Source: an uncultured Eubacteriales bacterium (lineage in GTDB: Bacteria > Bacillota > Clostridia > Oscillospirales > CAG-272). Taken from it: a stretch of DNA of 6,746 bases. The position numbers and the translations under genes are program-made. Shown here piece after piece: positions 1-5,818 of this stretch; the first letter of the stretch is position 1, and each line of letters starts with the position of its first letter. Location: NCBI GenBank assembly GCA_949878535.1, contig CATLAS010000044.1, forward strand, positions 1 through 6,746, in the 5' to 3' direction. The notes beneath the pieces are model-generated. The model was not told the DNA's origin, made no database searches, and saw nothing but the letters and a program-made list of their open reading frames with translations.

Positions 1-1
1 T

Positions 2-1966
2 GCTCCCGCCGGAAATATGGCTTCCCTGGAAGCCGCCATTGATGCAGGCGCAGACGCAGTTTATTTTGGGGCGGAAGCGTTCAATGCCAGAATGCGGGCG
101 GACAACTTCAAATCCGAAGAAACCGCGCAGGCGCTGTCTCTTTGTCGCGCATTCGGCGTGCAGGCCTATATCACGCTGAACACCCGACTGACCGACCGGG
201 AACTGCCGGAGGCGGCCTCCCTCGCCCAGCGTCTATGGGATGCTGGTGCGGACGCATTTATTATAGCGGATGCGGGGCTTGCGGCGCTGCTGCGGGAACA
301 AATCCCCGGCGTACAGCTTCACGCCAGCACCCAAATGTCCGCCCATACAGAATTTGATGCGGCGGCGCTGGAGGGGATGGGATTTTCCCGCATGGTGTGT
401 CCCAGAGAGCTTTCAGGGTCTTCCCTTGCCCGTCTGTGCAGCCGTTCCCCCATTCCAATAGAAATGTTTATTCACGGCGCTCACTGCGTGTCCTTTTCCG
501 GGCAGTGTCTGATGAGCGCAGTCATGGGTGGCAGAAGCGGAAACAGGGGTTCCTGCGCCCAGCCATGCCGACTTCCCTACACTTTGAGCAAAAAAAGCGG
601 ATATCCCCTCAGTCTGCGGGATCTGTGCCTGGCTGAGCATATTCCGGAAATTCTGGAAACAAACGTCGCCAGTCTGAAAATTGAAGGACGGCAAAAATCT
701 GCGGAATATGTATATACAGTCACATCTGTTTATCGGAAGCTGCTGGACGAGGCGCGAGGCGCAAATCCCGACGAGCTTGCTCTTTTGGAATCGGCGTTCA
801 GCCGCAGTGGATTTACCGACGGATATTTCAAGGGCACATATAAAGACATGCTGGGTGTGCGCACGCTGAAGGATTTTCATGAAACGCAGCCGCCTGCATA
901 CGGTGGGCTGTCCCGACGGGTTCCCCTAAATATAACATTGCATATACAAACCGGTGCACCGGCAGTGCTCACTGCCGCATCCCCGGATAAAACGGTCACA
1001 GTCTGTACAGACGAACCCCTTGCACAGGGAGAAGTACCGCCTCCTGACGGGAACGCTGCCCGCAAAAATGCAGGGCGACTGGGCACAACGCCTTTCACCC
1101 TTGCGTCCTTCACCTATGAATCAGACGAAAAAGCGCTGTTTACCCTGTCCATGCTGAACCGGCTCCGCCGGATGGCTGTGGAAGCACTGCTTGCTCCGCC
1201 CTCCCGGACGAAAGCGGAAGAAACGGTGAAATCCAAAACGTCTTCCCATATAAAGGCAGAGCCGATGTACTCTGCATCGTTTCTGTCTTCCGCACAGATT
1301 ACGCCGGCGGCACGGGAATTTTTCGATGAAATATATCTACCCTATTCTGCGCCGGCACAGGATACGGGCATAGAACTTCCGCCAATTCTTCTGGGAGAAG
1401 ATTTTGAAGCGGTATGGAAAGCGGCAGAGCTTGCGCCGTACATGTTGGTACACACGCCGGGACAGCTTACGGAAGCAGTACGGCGGGGCGTTCCCGCCCG
1501 GGCGTCTCTTCGATTCAATGCATACAACAGTAAAACTGCCGCAGTGCTGGCAGCGGCAGGTGCAGACTGTGTATATCTTTCACCGGAATTGACCCTGCCC
1601 CAGATGCGGGATCTGCAAAGTCCCATACCAAAAGGCGCAGTTGTATACGGCAGATTGCCGCTGATGCTTACCGTTCGGTGCGCAGTGTCCGACGGCTGCC
1701 GCCGGTGCGGCAAGGGCTGCGGCGGTATCTTACAGGATCGGCGGGGCGTATCGTTCCCCATAACTGGTACAGAGAAATGCGGGAACATTATTTGGAACAG
1801 TGTACCCGTCTACATGGCAGATCGGATGGACGCGGTGAAAAGTGCGGGGATCACGCGAATGCATTTTCTGTTCACTACAGAGAACGCCGCCGCCTGCGAC
1901 CGGATCATCCAGGCATATCAAAAAGGTATCGCGCCGACGGGCGCAATATATAGAATGAAAAAATAA
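2..1966 (+). CDS. U32-family protein with DUF3656-type C-terminal region (RlhA-like), 5' partial
   Basis: The frame is open to the left edge. The codons before the ATG at 17 read A-P-A-G-N, which is the conserved LLAPAGN opening of U32 proteins, so that ATG is internal and the true start lies a few codons upstream of the window. Residues below count from the Met at 17. The N-terminal TIM-barrel-like part has GADAVYFGAE (11-20). The U32 signature runs from HGAHC (153-157) through GQC (162-164) to GNRGSCAQPCR (175-185), with Cys157, 164, 180 and 184, then SLKIEGR (219-225). UbiU/RlhA relatives use cysteines in this region for a 4Fe-4S cluster. A C-terminal quartet, Cys555, 561, 564 and 568, precedes DRRGVSFPI. 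Over 650 residues with this two-part layout resembles E. coli RlhA (23S rRNA C2501 hydroxylation) more than short U32 proteins such as UbiU. The substrate is inferred; older databases call this family collagenase-like peptidases. It ends at TAA 1964-1966, with no clear U-rich terminator. Confidence 0.9.
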   Translation, partial: APAGNMASLEAAIDAGADAVYFGAEAFNARMRADNFKSEETAQALSLCRAFGVQAYITLNTRLTDRELPEAASLAQRLWDAGADAFIIADAGLAALLREQIPGVQLHASTQMSAHTEFDAAALEGMGFSRMVCPRELSGSSLARLCSRSPIPIEMFIHGAHCVSFSGQCLMSAVMGGRSGNRGSCAQPCRLPYTLSKKSGYPLSLRDLCLAEHIPEILETNVASLKIEGRQKSAEYVYTVTSVYRKLLDEARGANPDELALLESAFSRSGFTDGYFKGTYKDMLGVRTLKDFHETQPPAYGGLSRRVPLNITLHIQTGAPAVLTAASPDKTVTVCTDEPLAQGEVPPPDGNAARKNAGRLGTTPFTLASFTYESDEKALFTLSMLNRLRRMAVEALLAPPSRTKAEETVKSKTSSHIKAEPMYSASFLSSAQITPAAREFFDEIYLPYSAPAQDTGIELPPILLGEDFEAVWKAAELAPYMLVHTPGQLTEAVRRGVPARASLRFNAYNSKTAAVLAAAGADCVYLSPELTLPQMRDLQSPIPKGAVVYGRLPLMLTVRCAVSDGCRRCGKGCGGILQDRRGVSFPITGTEKCGNIIWNSVPVYMADRMDAVKSAGITRMHFLFTTENAAACDRIIQAYQKGIAPTGAIYRMKK

Positions 1967-1991
1967 GGGATTAGTATGGTCTTCAATAAAC

Positions 1992-2028
1992 TTCCATGTG
2001 AGGACTTGCTGCGCAGTTTCCTATGGAA
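1992..2028. repeat. stand-alone mini-hairpin module (nested-hairpin type)
   Basis: TTCCAT (1992-1997) pairs with ATGGAA (2023-2028) and AGGA (2001-2004) with TCCT (2019-2022), around the palindrome CTGCGCAG (2009-2016). The same module recurs inside element B (about 2934-2968: ATGTAAGGA, then CTGCGCAG, then TTCCATA) and, diverged and on the opposite strand, in the right half of element A (about 2231-2262). Here it is followed by ACTGTCGC, like the GGAGCTGTC that follows the copy in B. It therefore looks like a separate degenerate copy lying between the U32 gene and element A. It is non-coding. Confidence 0.6.
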
Positions 2029-2051
2029 CTGTCGCAAAGCACCCACTTTTA

Positions 2052-2310
2052 TAGGCTCCCCCCAGTAAAGGGAGGTGTCGCGCAGCATCCAACTTTTATA
2101 GGCTCCCTTGTGTTAAGGGAGCTCCCGCGTAGCGGGTGAGGGATTGTCCTATGCTATCATTTTTAATAACCTATAAATCGGCAGTATGTGTGAGACAATT
2201 CCTCCGTCTTGCCTTACGGTAAGCCACCTCCTTTTGGAGCCGCGTAGCGGATCCTCACATAGGAGGCTTAGAGCTTGATTGTAAGCTCCCCTTACTGGGG
2301 GGGAAGTCTA
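2052..2310. repeat. composite palindromic repeat element A
   Basis: This is a nested inverted repeat with no coding content. The outer arms are GGCTCCCCCCAGTAAAGGGA (from 2054) and, inverted, CTCCCCTTACTGGGGGGGAA (2286-2305). The inner core (2101-2270) starts GGCTCCCTTGTGTTAAGGGA, continues with the stem-loop CCCGC-GTA-GCGGG (2124-2136) and GAGGGATTGTC (2138-2148), then an AT-rich centre (2149-2192). It returns as ACAATTCCTCC (2195-2205), the imperfect stem-loop GCCTTA-CGG-TAAGCC (2211-2225) and CCTCC...GGAGG arms that enclose GGAGCCGCGTAGCGGATCCT (2236-2255). No transposase is present, so it is a non-autonomous, MITE-like or REP/BIME-like repeat. It fills most of the 398-bp gap between the U32 gene and dut. 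The stable hairpins could attenuate or terminate transcription, but no U-tract follows them. A promoter for dut could lie in 2311-2350; I see no convincing -35/-10 pair. Confidence 0.8.
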
Positions 2311-2364
2311 ATAACATATATGCTATCCCAAATAGAACAAATAAAAAAATGAGGTTTTCAGGCA

Positions 2365-2811
2365 ATGGAAGAAAAAAATGTACATCTTCGGGTAAAATAT
2401 TTAAAAACAGGTATGGAGCCGCTCCAATATATTGACGGAAAATCCGACTGGATTGATCTGCGTATCTCGGAAACGGTAACCATGCAGGCAGGTGAATTTC
2501 GCCTCCTGCCCTTGGGCGTAGCGATCGCCCTCCCAGCAGGATATGAAGCCCACGTGGTACCCCGTTCTTCCACCTTTAAAAACTTCGGCATTATACAAAC
2601 CAATCACATGGGTGTGATTGACGAATCATACTGCGGAGACGGGGATCAGTGGTACATGCCCGCCTATGCCCTGCGTGACACAGTAATTGAAGAAGGCAGC
2701 CGTATCTGCCAGTTTCGGATCATGCGCCACCAGCCGCCGATTACCTTTGAAGCAGTAGACTGTCTTGGCGGTCCGAATCGAGGCGGCATCGGTTCTACCG
2801 GAAAGAAGTAA
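2365..2811 (+). CDS. dut: dUTP diphosphatase (dUTPase), trimeric type
   Basis: Hydrolyses dUTP to dUMP and pyrophosphate in the cytoplasm, keeping uracil out of DNA and supplying dUMP for thymidylate synthesis. At 148 residues it has the usual length for the homotrimeric family. The motifs occur in order: an Asp-containing first motif near SDWIDLRIS (27-35); motif 2 PRSST (66-70), a variant of the common RSGLA/RSSLA; motif 3 GVIDESYCGDGDQW (83-96), with candidate catalytic Asp86 and uracil-stacking Tyr89; motif 4 EGSRICQFRI (110-119); and the glycine-rich P-loop-like motif 5 NRGGIGSTGK (138-147), which closes over the triphosphate. The start is the only early Met; GAGG at 2351-2354 lies 10 nt upstream, a usable but slightly distant ribosome binding site. 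It stands alone between elements A and B, so it is probably its own transcription unit. The short Gly-Asp-Gln segment after motif 3 differs from textbook dUTPases, but the assignment is firm. Confidence 0.93.
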   Translation: MEEKNVHLRVKYLKTGMEPLQYIDGKSDWIDLRISETVTMQAGEFRLLPLGVAIALPAGYEAHVVPRSSTFKNFGIIQTNHMGVIDESYCGDGDQWYMPAYALRDTVIEEGSRICQFRIMRHQPPITFEAVDCLGGPNRGGIGSTGKK

Positions 2812-2819
2812 GTATAATT

Positions 2820-2883
2820 GCAGATAGGTGTCCACCTAACGAATCCCTCCTGAGGATCGGGAGCGTCACGCAACCCACCAGTC
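2820..2883. repeat. decayed fragment of the palindromic repeat family
   Basis: Just after dut, AATCCCTC (2842-2849) is the reverse complement of the GAGGGATT that ends the intact arms. It is followed by a small hairpin TCC-TGA-GGA inside TCCC...GGGA, then GGGAGCGTCACGC, which resembles the GGGAGCTGTCACGG of element B. The order and pairing are degraded, so this is read as a remnant of an older copy. The upstream AGGTGTCCACCT (2826-2837) is a weak inverted repeat. No gene is seen here. Confidence 0.45.
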
Positions 2884-3150
2884 TTAAGCCCCCATGTGCA
2901 AAAGGGAGCTGTCGCGTACCTCCTCTATAAGGCTCCCATGTAAGGACCTACTGCGCAGTTCCATAGGGAGCTGTCACGGCAAAGCCGTGACTGAGGGATT
3001 GTTACATGATTATTTTGCAGGATTTATATATCGGCAATACGTGCAAACAATCCCCCCGCCGATTACATCGGCACCCCCCTTTGCACAAGGGGGGCTATAA
3101 AGTGTGGTGGATCCCTATGGCGTACTCTCCCTTTACTGGGGGAGGCTTAC
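2884..3150. repeat. composite palindromic repeat element B
   Basis: Same architecture as element A. The outer left arm is TTAAGCCCCCATGTGCAAAA (from 2884), leading through GGGAGCTGTCGCG to TATAAGGCTCCC. The outer right arm is CTTTACTGGGGGAGGCTTA (3131-3149). The inner core (2931-3096) begins GGCTCCCATG, contains a nested mini-hairpin around CTGCGCAG (2951-2958), then a perfect 8-bp stem GTCACGGC-AAA-GCCGTGAC (2973-2991), then GAGGGATTGTT. An AT-rich centre (3003-3046) follows, then ACAATCCCCCC, the perfect stem GCCGAT-TAC-ATCGGC (3058-3072) and the arm CCCCCCTT...AAGGGGGG (3074-3094). It occupies the gap between dut and maf. Short open frames across it are made of repeat sequence and are not genes. 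It ends about 48 bp before maf, leaving little room for a maf promoter, and I see no convincing one. Confidence 0.8.
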
Positions 3151-3197
3151 AAAATTTGTGCAAACTGAAAGAATACCCATAACGAAAGCGTACTATT

Positions 3198-3890
3198 ATG
3201 ACTGAAAAACTCATCCTTGCCTCCGGCTCGCCCCGGCGACGGGAAATTCTTACAATGGCGGGATACCGATTCGACTTTCTTTCGCCGGACGCGGACGAAA
3301 GTGCACCGGGACTTTCTCCGGCTGCGTTGGTACAAGAACTGTCCCGGCGAAAAGCTGCGGCTGCTGCAGCCCTTACGGGACGAGGACATGTGATACTCGC
3401 TGCGGATACGGTGGTAGCCCTGGATGAAAAAATTCTGGGGAAACCGAAAAATGCAGCGCATGCGGCAGAAATGCTGTCCATGCTGTCCGGCAGAACCCAC
3501 ACCGTATACACAGGCTTCACCATTAGCGGGGAGGCCCCCGCAGGCATATATCGGATGCAAAATCTGCAAGCTGATACATTGTCCCACGAAAATAAAGATC
3601 CTCTTAACTATGCAAATATAAATTGCGGGGATGCCCCCGCAGGAGAACATCAAACCATTACTCACACAGTCGCCGCGCAGGTGACCATGCGGGATATAAC
3701 AAATGAGGAAATAGACGCCTACGTCGCAACCGGATCCCCGCTGGATAAGGCGGGCGCATACGGTATTCAGGAAGTGGCAGGCATGTTCGTACAAAGCATT
3801 CAGGGAGATTACTACAGCATTATGGGACTACCCATCTGTCCGGTATCCGTGATTCTGCGGGATACTTTCGGGATTGTCCCTATGCTTTAA
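3198..3890 (+). CDS. maf: Maf-family nucleoside triphosphate pyrophosphatase with an in-frame insertion
   Basis: Maf proteins hydrolyse dTTP, UTP or modified nucleotides to the monophosphate plus pyrophosphate; in B. subtilis excess Maf inhibits septation. The signature LASGSPRRREIL (7-18) is complete. AADTVVALDEKILGKPKN (68-85) holds the conserved catalytic-type Asp70. The C-terminal block YVATGSPLDKAGAYGIQ (175-191) through QGDYYSIMGLPI (202-213) is intact. At 230 residues it exceeds the usual 190-200: after HTVYTGFTIS (101-110) there are about 50 residues before QVTM (161), where B. subtilis Maf has about 12. GEAPAG (111-116) and GDAPAG (144-149) bound the extra stretch exactly 33 codons apart, reflecting a DNA insertion. 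No frameshift results and the site is a predicted loop, so activity may survive. The start is supported by its position directly before the signature, with only a weak CGAAAG (3183-3188) upstream. Thirty-eight base pairs separate it from mreB, as expected for co-transcription. Confidence 0.92.
   Translation: MTEKLILASGSPRRREILTMAGYRFDFLSPDADESAPGLSPAALVQELSRRKAAAAAALTGRGHVILAADTVVALDEKILGKPKNAAHAAEMLSMLSGRTHTVYTGFTISGEAPAGIYRMQNLQADTLSHENKDPLNYANINCGDAPAGEHQTITHTVAAQVTMRDITNEEIDAYVATGSPLDKAGAYGIQEVAGMFVQSIQGDYYSIMGLPICPVSVILRDTFGIVPML
3526..3643. repeat. small palindrome-bounded insertion inside maf
   Basis: Two 19-bp copies, GCGGGGAGGCCCCCGCAGG (3526-3544) and GCGGGGATGCCCCCGCAGG (3625-3643), differ at one base and are offset by exactly 99 bp. 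Each folds into a GCGGGG/CCCCGC stem with a 4-nt loop, so they are direct repeats and also hairpins. Between them lie 80 bp (3545-3624) with 26 G/C bases (about 33%), far below the surrounding maf sequence. The segment is open in the maf frame and encodes maf residues 111-143. Excising one repeat unit would give a Maf of 197 residues, the family norm. The likeliest reading is a non-autonomous palindromic element inserted in frame, analogous in effect to Rickettsia palindromic elements; the specific family is unknown to me. Confidence 0.75.
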
Positions 3891-3928
3891 AAATACAGCG
3901 TGAAAAACCGGGAAAGGTATAATATATT

Positions 3929-4945
3929 ATGAGTAAAAACATTGGAATTGATCTGGGAACCGCCAACACCCTCGTCTACGTGCGAGGCAAAGGAATCGTT
4001 TTACGGGAGCCGTCTGTGGTAGCGGTAGAACAGCGGAGCAAAAAAGTGGTCGCTGTGGGCAACGCGGCAAAGCTAATGCTTGGCAAAACCCCCGGTTCTA
4101 TCATCGCCATGCGCCCCATGAAAGACGGCGTTATCGCAGAATTTGACTTCACCACCGCCATGCTGCGGGACTTTTTCAAACGCACTGCCGGATCTACCGT
4201 TTTCAGTCATCCCCGGGTGATCGTATGCATCCCTTACGGTGTTACGGAAGTGGAACGGCGTGCCGTAGAAGATGTGACACTGGAAGCGGGCGCACAAAGC
4301 GTTGCGCTGATTGAAGAACCCATCGCCGCCGCAATCGGCAGCGGCCTGCGGGTAGAAGATGCAAAAGGCAGCATGATCGTAGACATCGGCGGCGGCACTA
4401 CAGAAGTGGCGGTTACCAGTCTTGGAGGAATCGTTCTTTCCACTTCCCTGCGAATTGCAGGAGATGAGTTGGACGAAGCGATTGTCAACTACATCAAAAA
4501 GCGTTACAACATCCTGATCGGTGAAATCACCGCAGAAATGCTGAAAAAGAAAATCGGAAGCGTACATCCCGGTGTGGATCGAGGCACGATGGAAATCCGC
4601 GGACGCAATCTGCTCAACGGACTGCCTGCCATTATCAGCGTTACTACTGCGGACATTCGAGAAGCCATGCACGAGCAGGTGTTCCACATTGTGGAAGCCA
4701 TCCGCACAACACTGGAAAACACCCCACCGGAGCTGTCCAGCGATATCTATGACAACGGCATCACCCTTGCCGGCGGCGGCGCCCTGCTGGGCGGATTGGA
4801 TGCGTTGATCACTCATGTGACGGGCATCAAAGCGACCATCGCAAAAGCGCCTCTGGACGCAGTGGCAGTGGGCATTGGTCATGTAATCGAAAGCATGGGC
4901 GACGCGAACGACATCGTACAATTCCGGGGCAGAAGCTCCCGGTAA
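3929..4945 (+). CDS. mreB: rod shape-determining protein MreB (bacterial actin)
   Basis: An ATP-binding actin homologue that forms membrane-associated double filaments and steers the lateral wall synthesis machinery (MreC, MreD, RodA, PBP2). The 338 residues match the family length. Actin-fold motifs are in order: phosphate-1 GIDLGTANT (6-14), RPMKDGVIAEF (62-72), the IEEP motif with catalytic-type Glu (128-131), phosphate-2 VDIGGGTTEVAV (151-162), GDELDEAIVNYI (178-189), MEIRGRNLLNGLP (221-233), and the adenosine motif GITLAGGGALLGGL (277-290). The N-terminus is short, without the amphipathic helix of enterobacterial MreB, so membrane contact would rely on the hydrophobic loop as in many Gram-positive MreBs. 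It is a true MreB rather than a clearly divergent Mbl, although Clostridia may also encode Mbl elsewhere. The ATG is supported by GGAAAGG (3911-3917) 11 nt upstream and by motif spacing. It lies 38 bp after maf and 33 bp before mreC. Confidence 0.97.
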   Translation: MSKNIGIDLGTANTLVYVRGKGIVLREPSVVAVEQRSKKVVAVGNAAKLMLGKTPGSIIAMRPMKDGVIAEFDFTTAMLRDFFKRTAGSTVFSHPRVIVCIPYGVTEVERRAVEDVTLEAGAQSVALIEEPIAAAIGSGLRVEDAKGSMIVDIGGGTTEVAVTSLGGIVLSTSLRIAGDELDEAIVNYIKKRYNILIGEITAEMLKKKIGSVHPGVDRGTMEIRGRNLLNGLPAIISVTTADIREAMHEQVFHIVEAIRTTLENTPPELSSDIYDNGITLAGGGALLGGLDALITHVTGIKATIAKAPLDAVAVGIGHVIESMGDANDIVQFRGRSSR

Positions 4946-4964
4946 GAACCGAAAAATACTGCGA

Positions 4965-4970
4965 AAGGAG
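4965..4970 (+). promoter_or_regulatory. ribosome binding site fixing the GTG start of mreC
   Basis: AAGGAG lies 8 nt before GTG 4979-4981, a near-ideal Shine-Dalgarno sequence and spacing. The next in-frame ATG codes for residue 30 and would delete the membrane anchor, so GTG is the start. Confidence 0.85.
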
Positions 4971-4978
4971 AGAACGGC

Positions 4979-5818
4979 GTGCGCAATTTTCTGAAAACCA
5001 GATTTTTTATTGTCATCGTTTTAGTGACGCTTGTGCTCACCATTGTTCCCACCGTACTCAGTGCTATGGGACTTCATTCCGTTGTAAAAGATGCCGCAAT
5101 GTCTCTTCTGACCCCCATACAAGGACTGTTCACCTCCGCCACAAATGCGGTGGAAGGGTTCACCTCGTATTTTACGGAATTTGATCGGATTGTAGCGGAA
5201 AACAACGAACTGCGCTCTCAGATTGACGCCCTTCAGGACGAGATTTACAAATCCCAGGAGCTTTCCCAAATGAACGAGTGGCTCTACGACTATCTGGAGC
5301 TGAAACGGGAACGGACAGATTTCAAATTTGAAAGCGCAGGCGTAACCGGCAGAGAAAGCGGAAACTATATGACCGTGTACACCCTGGACAAGGGAACTTC
5401 CCACGGCGTGCAGAAAAATATGCCGATTATCAGCAGCAAGGGAATTGTAGGATACGTAACAGAAGCCGGCGTCGGCTGGTCCAAAGCAGTAACCATTTTA
5501 GAATCCGGACAGGCGATTGGAGCATATGTGGAGCGCAGCGGCGCAGTAGGCGTTGTGGAAGGAGATTTTTCTCTTGCATCCAAGGGGCTGTGTAAGCTGT
5601 CCTATCTTGGAGCAGACGCAGACGTGGAAGTCGGCGACCGGATTCTTTCCAGCGGCTACGGCAGCGTATATCCCCGCGCTCTTGTAATCGGATACGTAAA
5701 GGAAATCGAAAAAGATCCATACAGCCAAGCCCTCAATGTGTACATCCAGCCGGCAGCGTCCTTGTCCGACGAAGACCGGTTTATGATTATAACGGAATAT
5801 GACGCCTACACAGAATAA
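4979..5818 (+). CDS. mreC: rod shape-determining protein MreC
   Basis: A bitopic membrane protein of the elongasome that links cytoplasmic MreB and membrane MreD to extracytoplasmic wall synthases such as PBP2. The 279 residues show the family plan. A short cytoplasmic stretch with basic residues (RNFLKTR) is followed by one membrane helix at about 9-30. A predicted coiled coil at about 64-110 (FDRIVAENNELRSQIDALQ and onward) drives dimerisation. The beta-rich periplasm-type domains cover about 116-275, with SHGVQKNMPI (141-150), KGIVGYVTEAG (154-164), RSGAVGVVEGD (186-196) and the SSGYGSVYPRALVIGYV stretch (224-240), which corresponds to the family's TSGLGG.FP..IPVG.V. The start is GTG. The last 20 bp overlap the start of mreD, implying translational coupling. 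Nothing is truncated. Confidence 0.95.
   Translation: MRNFLKTRFFIVIVLVTLVLTIVPTVLSAMGLHSVVKDAAMSLLTPIQGLFTSATNAVEGFTSYFTEFDRIVAENNELRSQIDALQDEIYKSQELSQMNEWLYDYLELKRERTDFKFESAGVTGRESGNYMTVYTLDKGTSHGVQKNMPIISSKGIVGYVTEAGVGWSKAVTILESGQAIGAYVERSGAVGVVEGDFSLASKGLCKLSYLGADADVEVGDRILSSGYGSVYPRALVIGYVKEIEKDPYSQALNVYIQPAASLSDEDRFMIITEYDAYTE

Noticed and set aside
17..19. ATG at 17 as the start of the U32 gene
   Set aside because: The five codons before it encode A-P-A-G-N, part of the conserved U32 N-terminal motif, so translation begins upstream of the window.
2052..2310. Elements A-C as tRNA genes or riboswitches
   Set aside because: No cloverleaf with a T-loop GTTCRA consensus, and no known aptamer core that I can recognise. 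The symmetrical inverted structure fits dispersed repeats.
3074..3094. GC-rich hairpin CCCCCCTT/AAGGGGGG as an intrinsic terminator
   Set aside because: A strong stem, but followed by CTATAAAG with no U-tract; it is better explained as the right arm of element B.
2894..3100. 68-codon plus-strand open frame across element B
   Set aside because: Composed of repeat sequence, with no ribosome binding site and no coding-like composition.
2052..3150. Spaced similar repeats as a CRISPR array
   Set aside because: The units are palindromic, differ in length and sequence, alternate in orientation and have no regular spacers or cas genes; they are nested inverted repeats.
3147..3794. 215-codon minus-strand open frame over maf
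   Set aside because: Shadow of maf; Cys/Arg/Ser-rich translation with no recognisable motif.
3918..3923. Perfect TATAAT just before mreB
   Set aside because: Transcription would start at about the mreB ATG, destroying the leader and ribosome binding site, and no good -35 hexamer sits 16-18 bp upstream. Best read as AT-rich spacer between the ribosome binding site and the start.
4073..4921. 282-codon open frame on the minus strand opposite mreB
   Set aside because: It lies entirely within a firmly identified gene. The translation is rich in His/Cys/Phe/Asp from the antisense of a biased coding strand and resembles no family I recognise.
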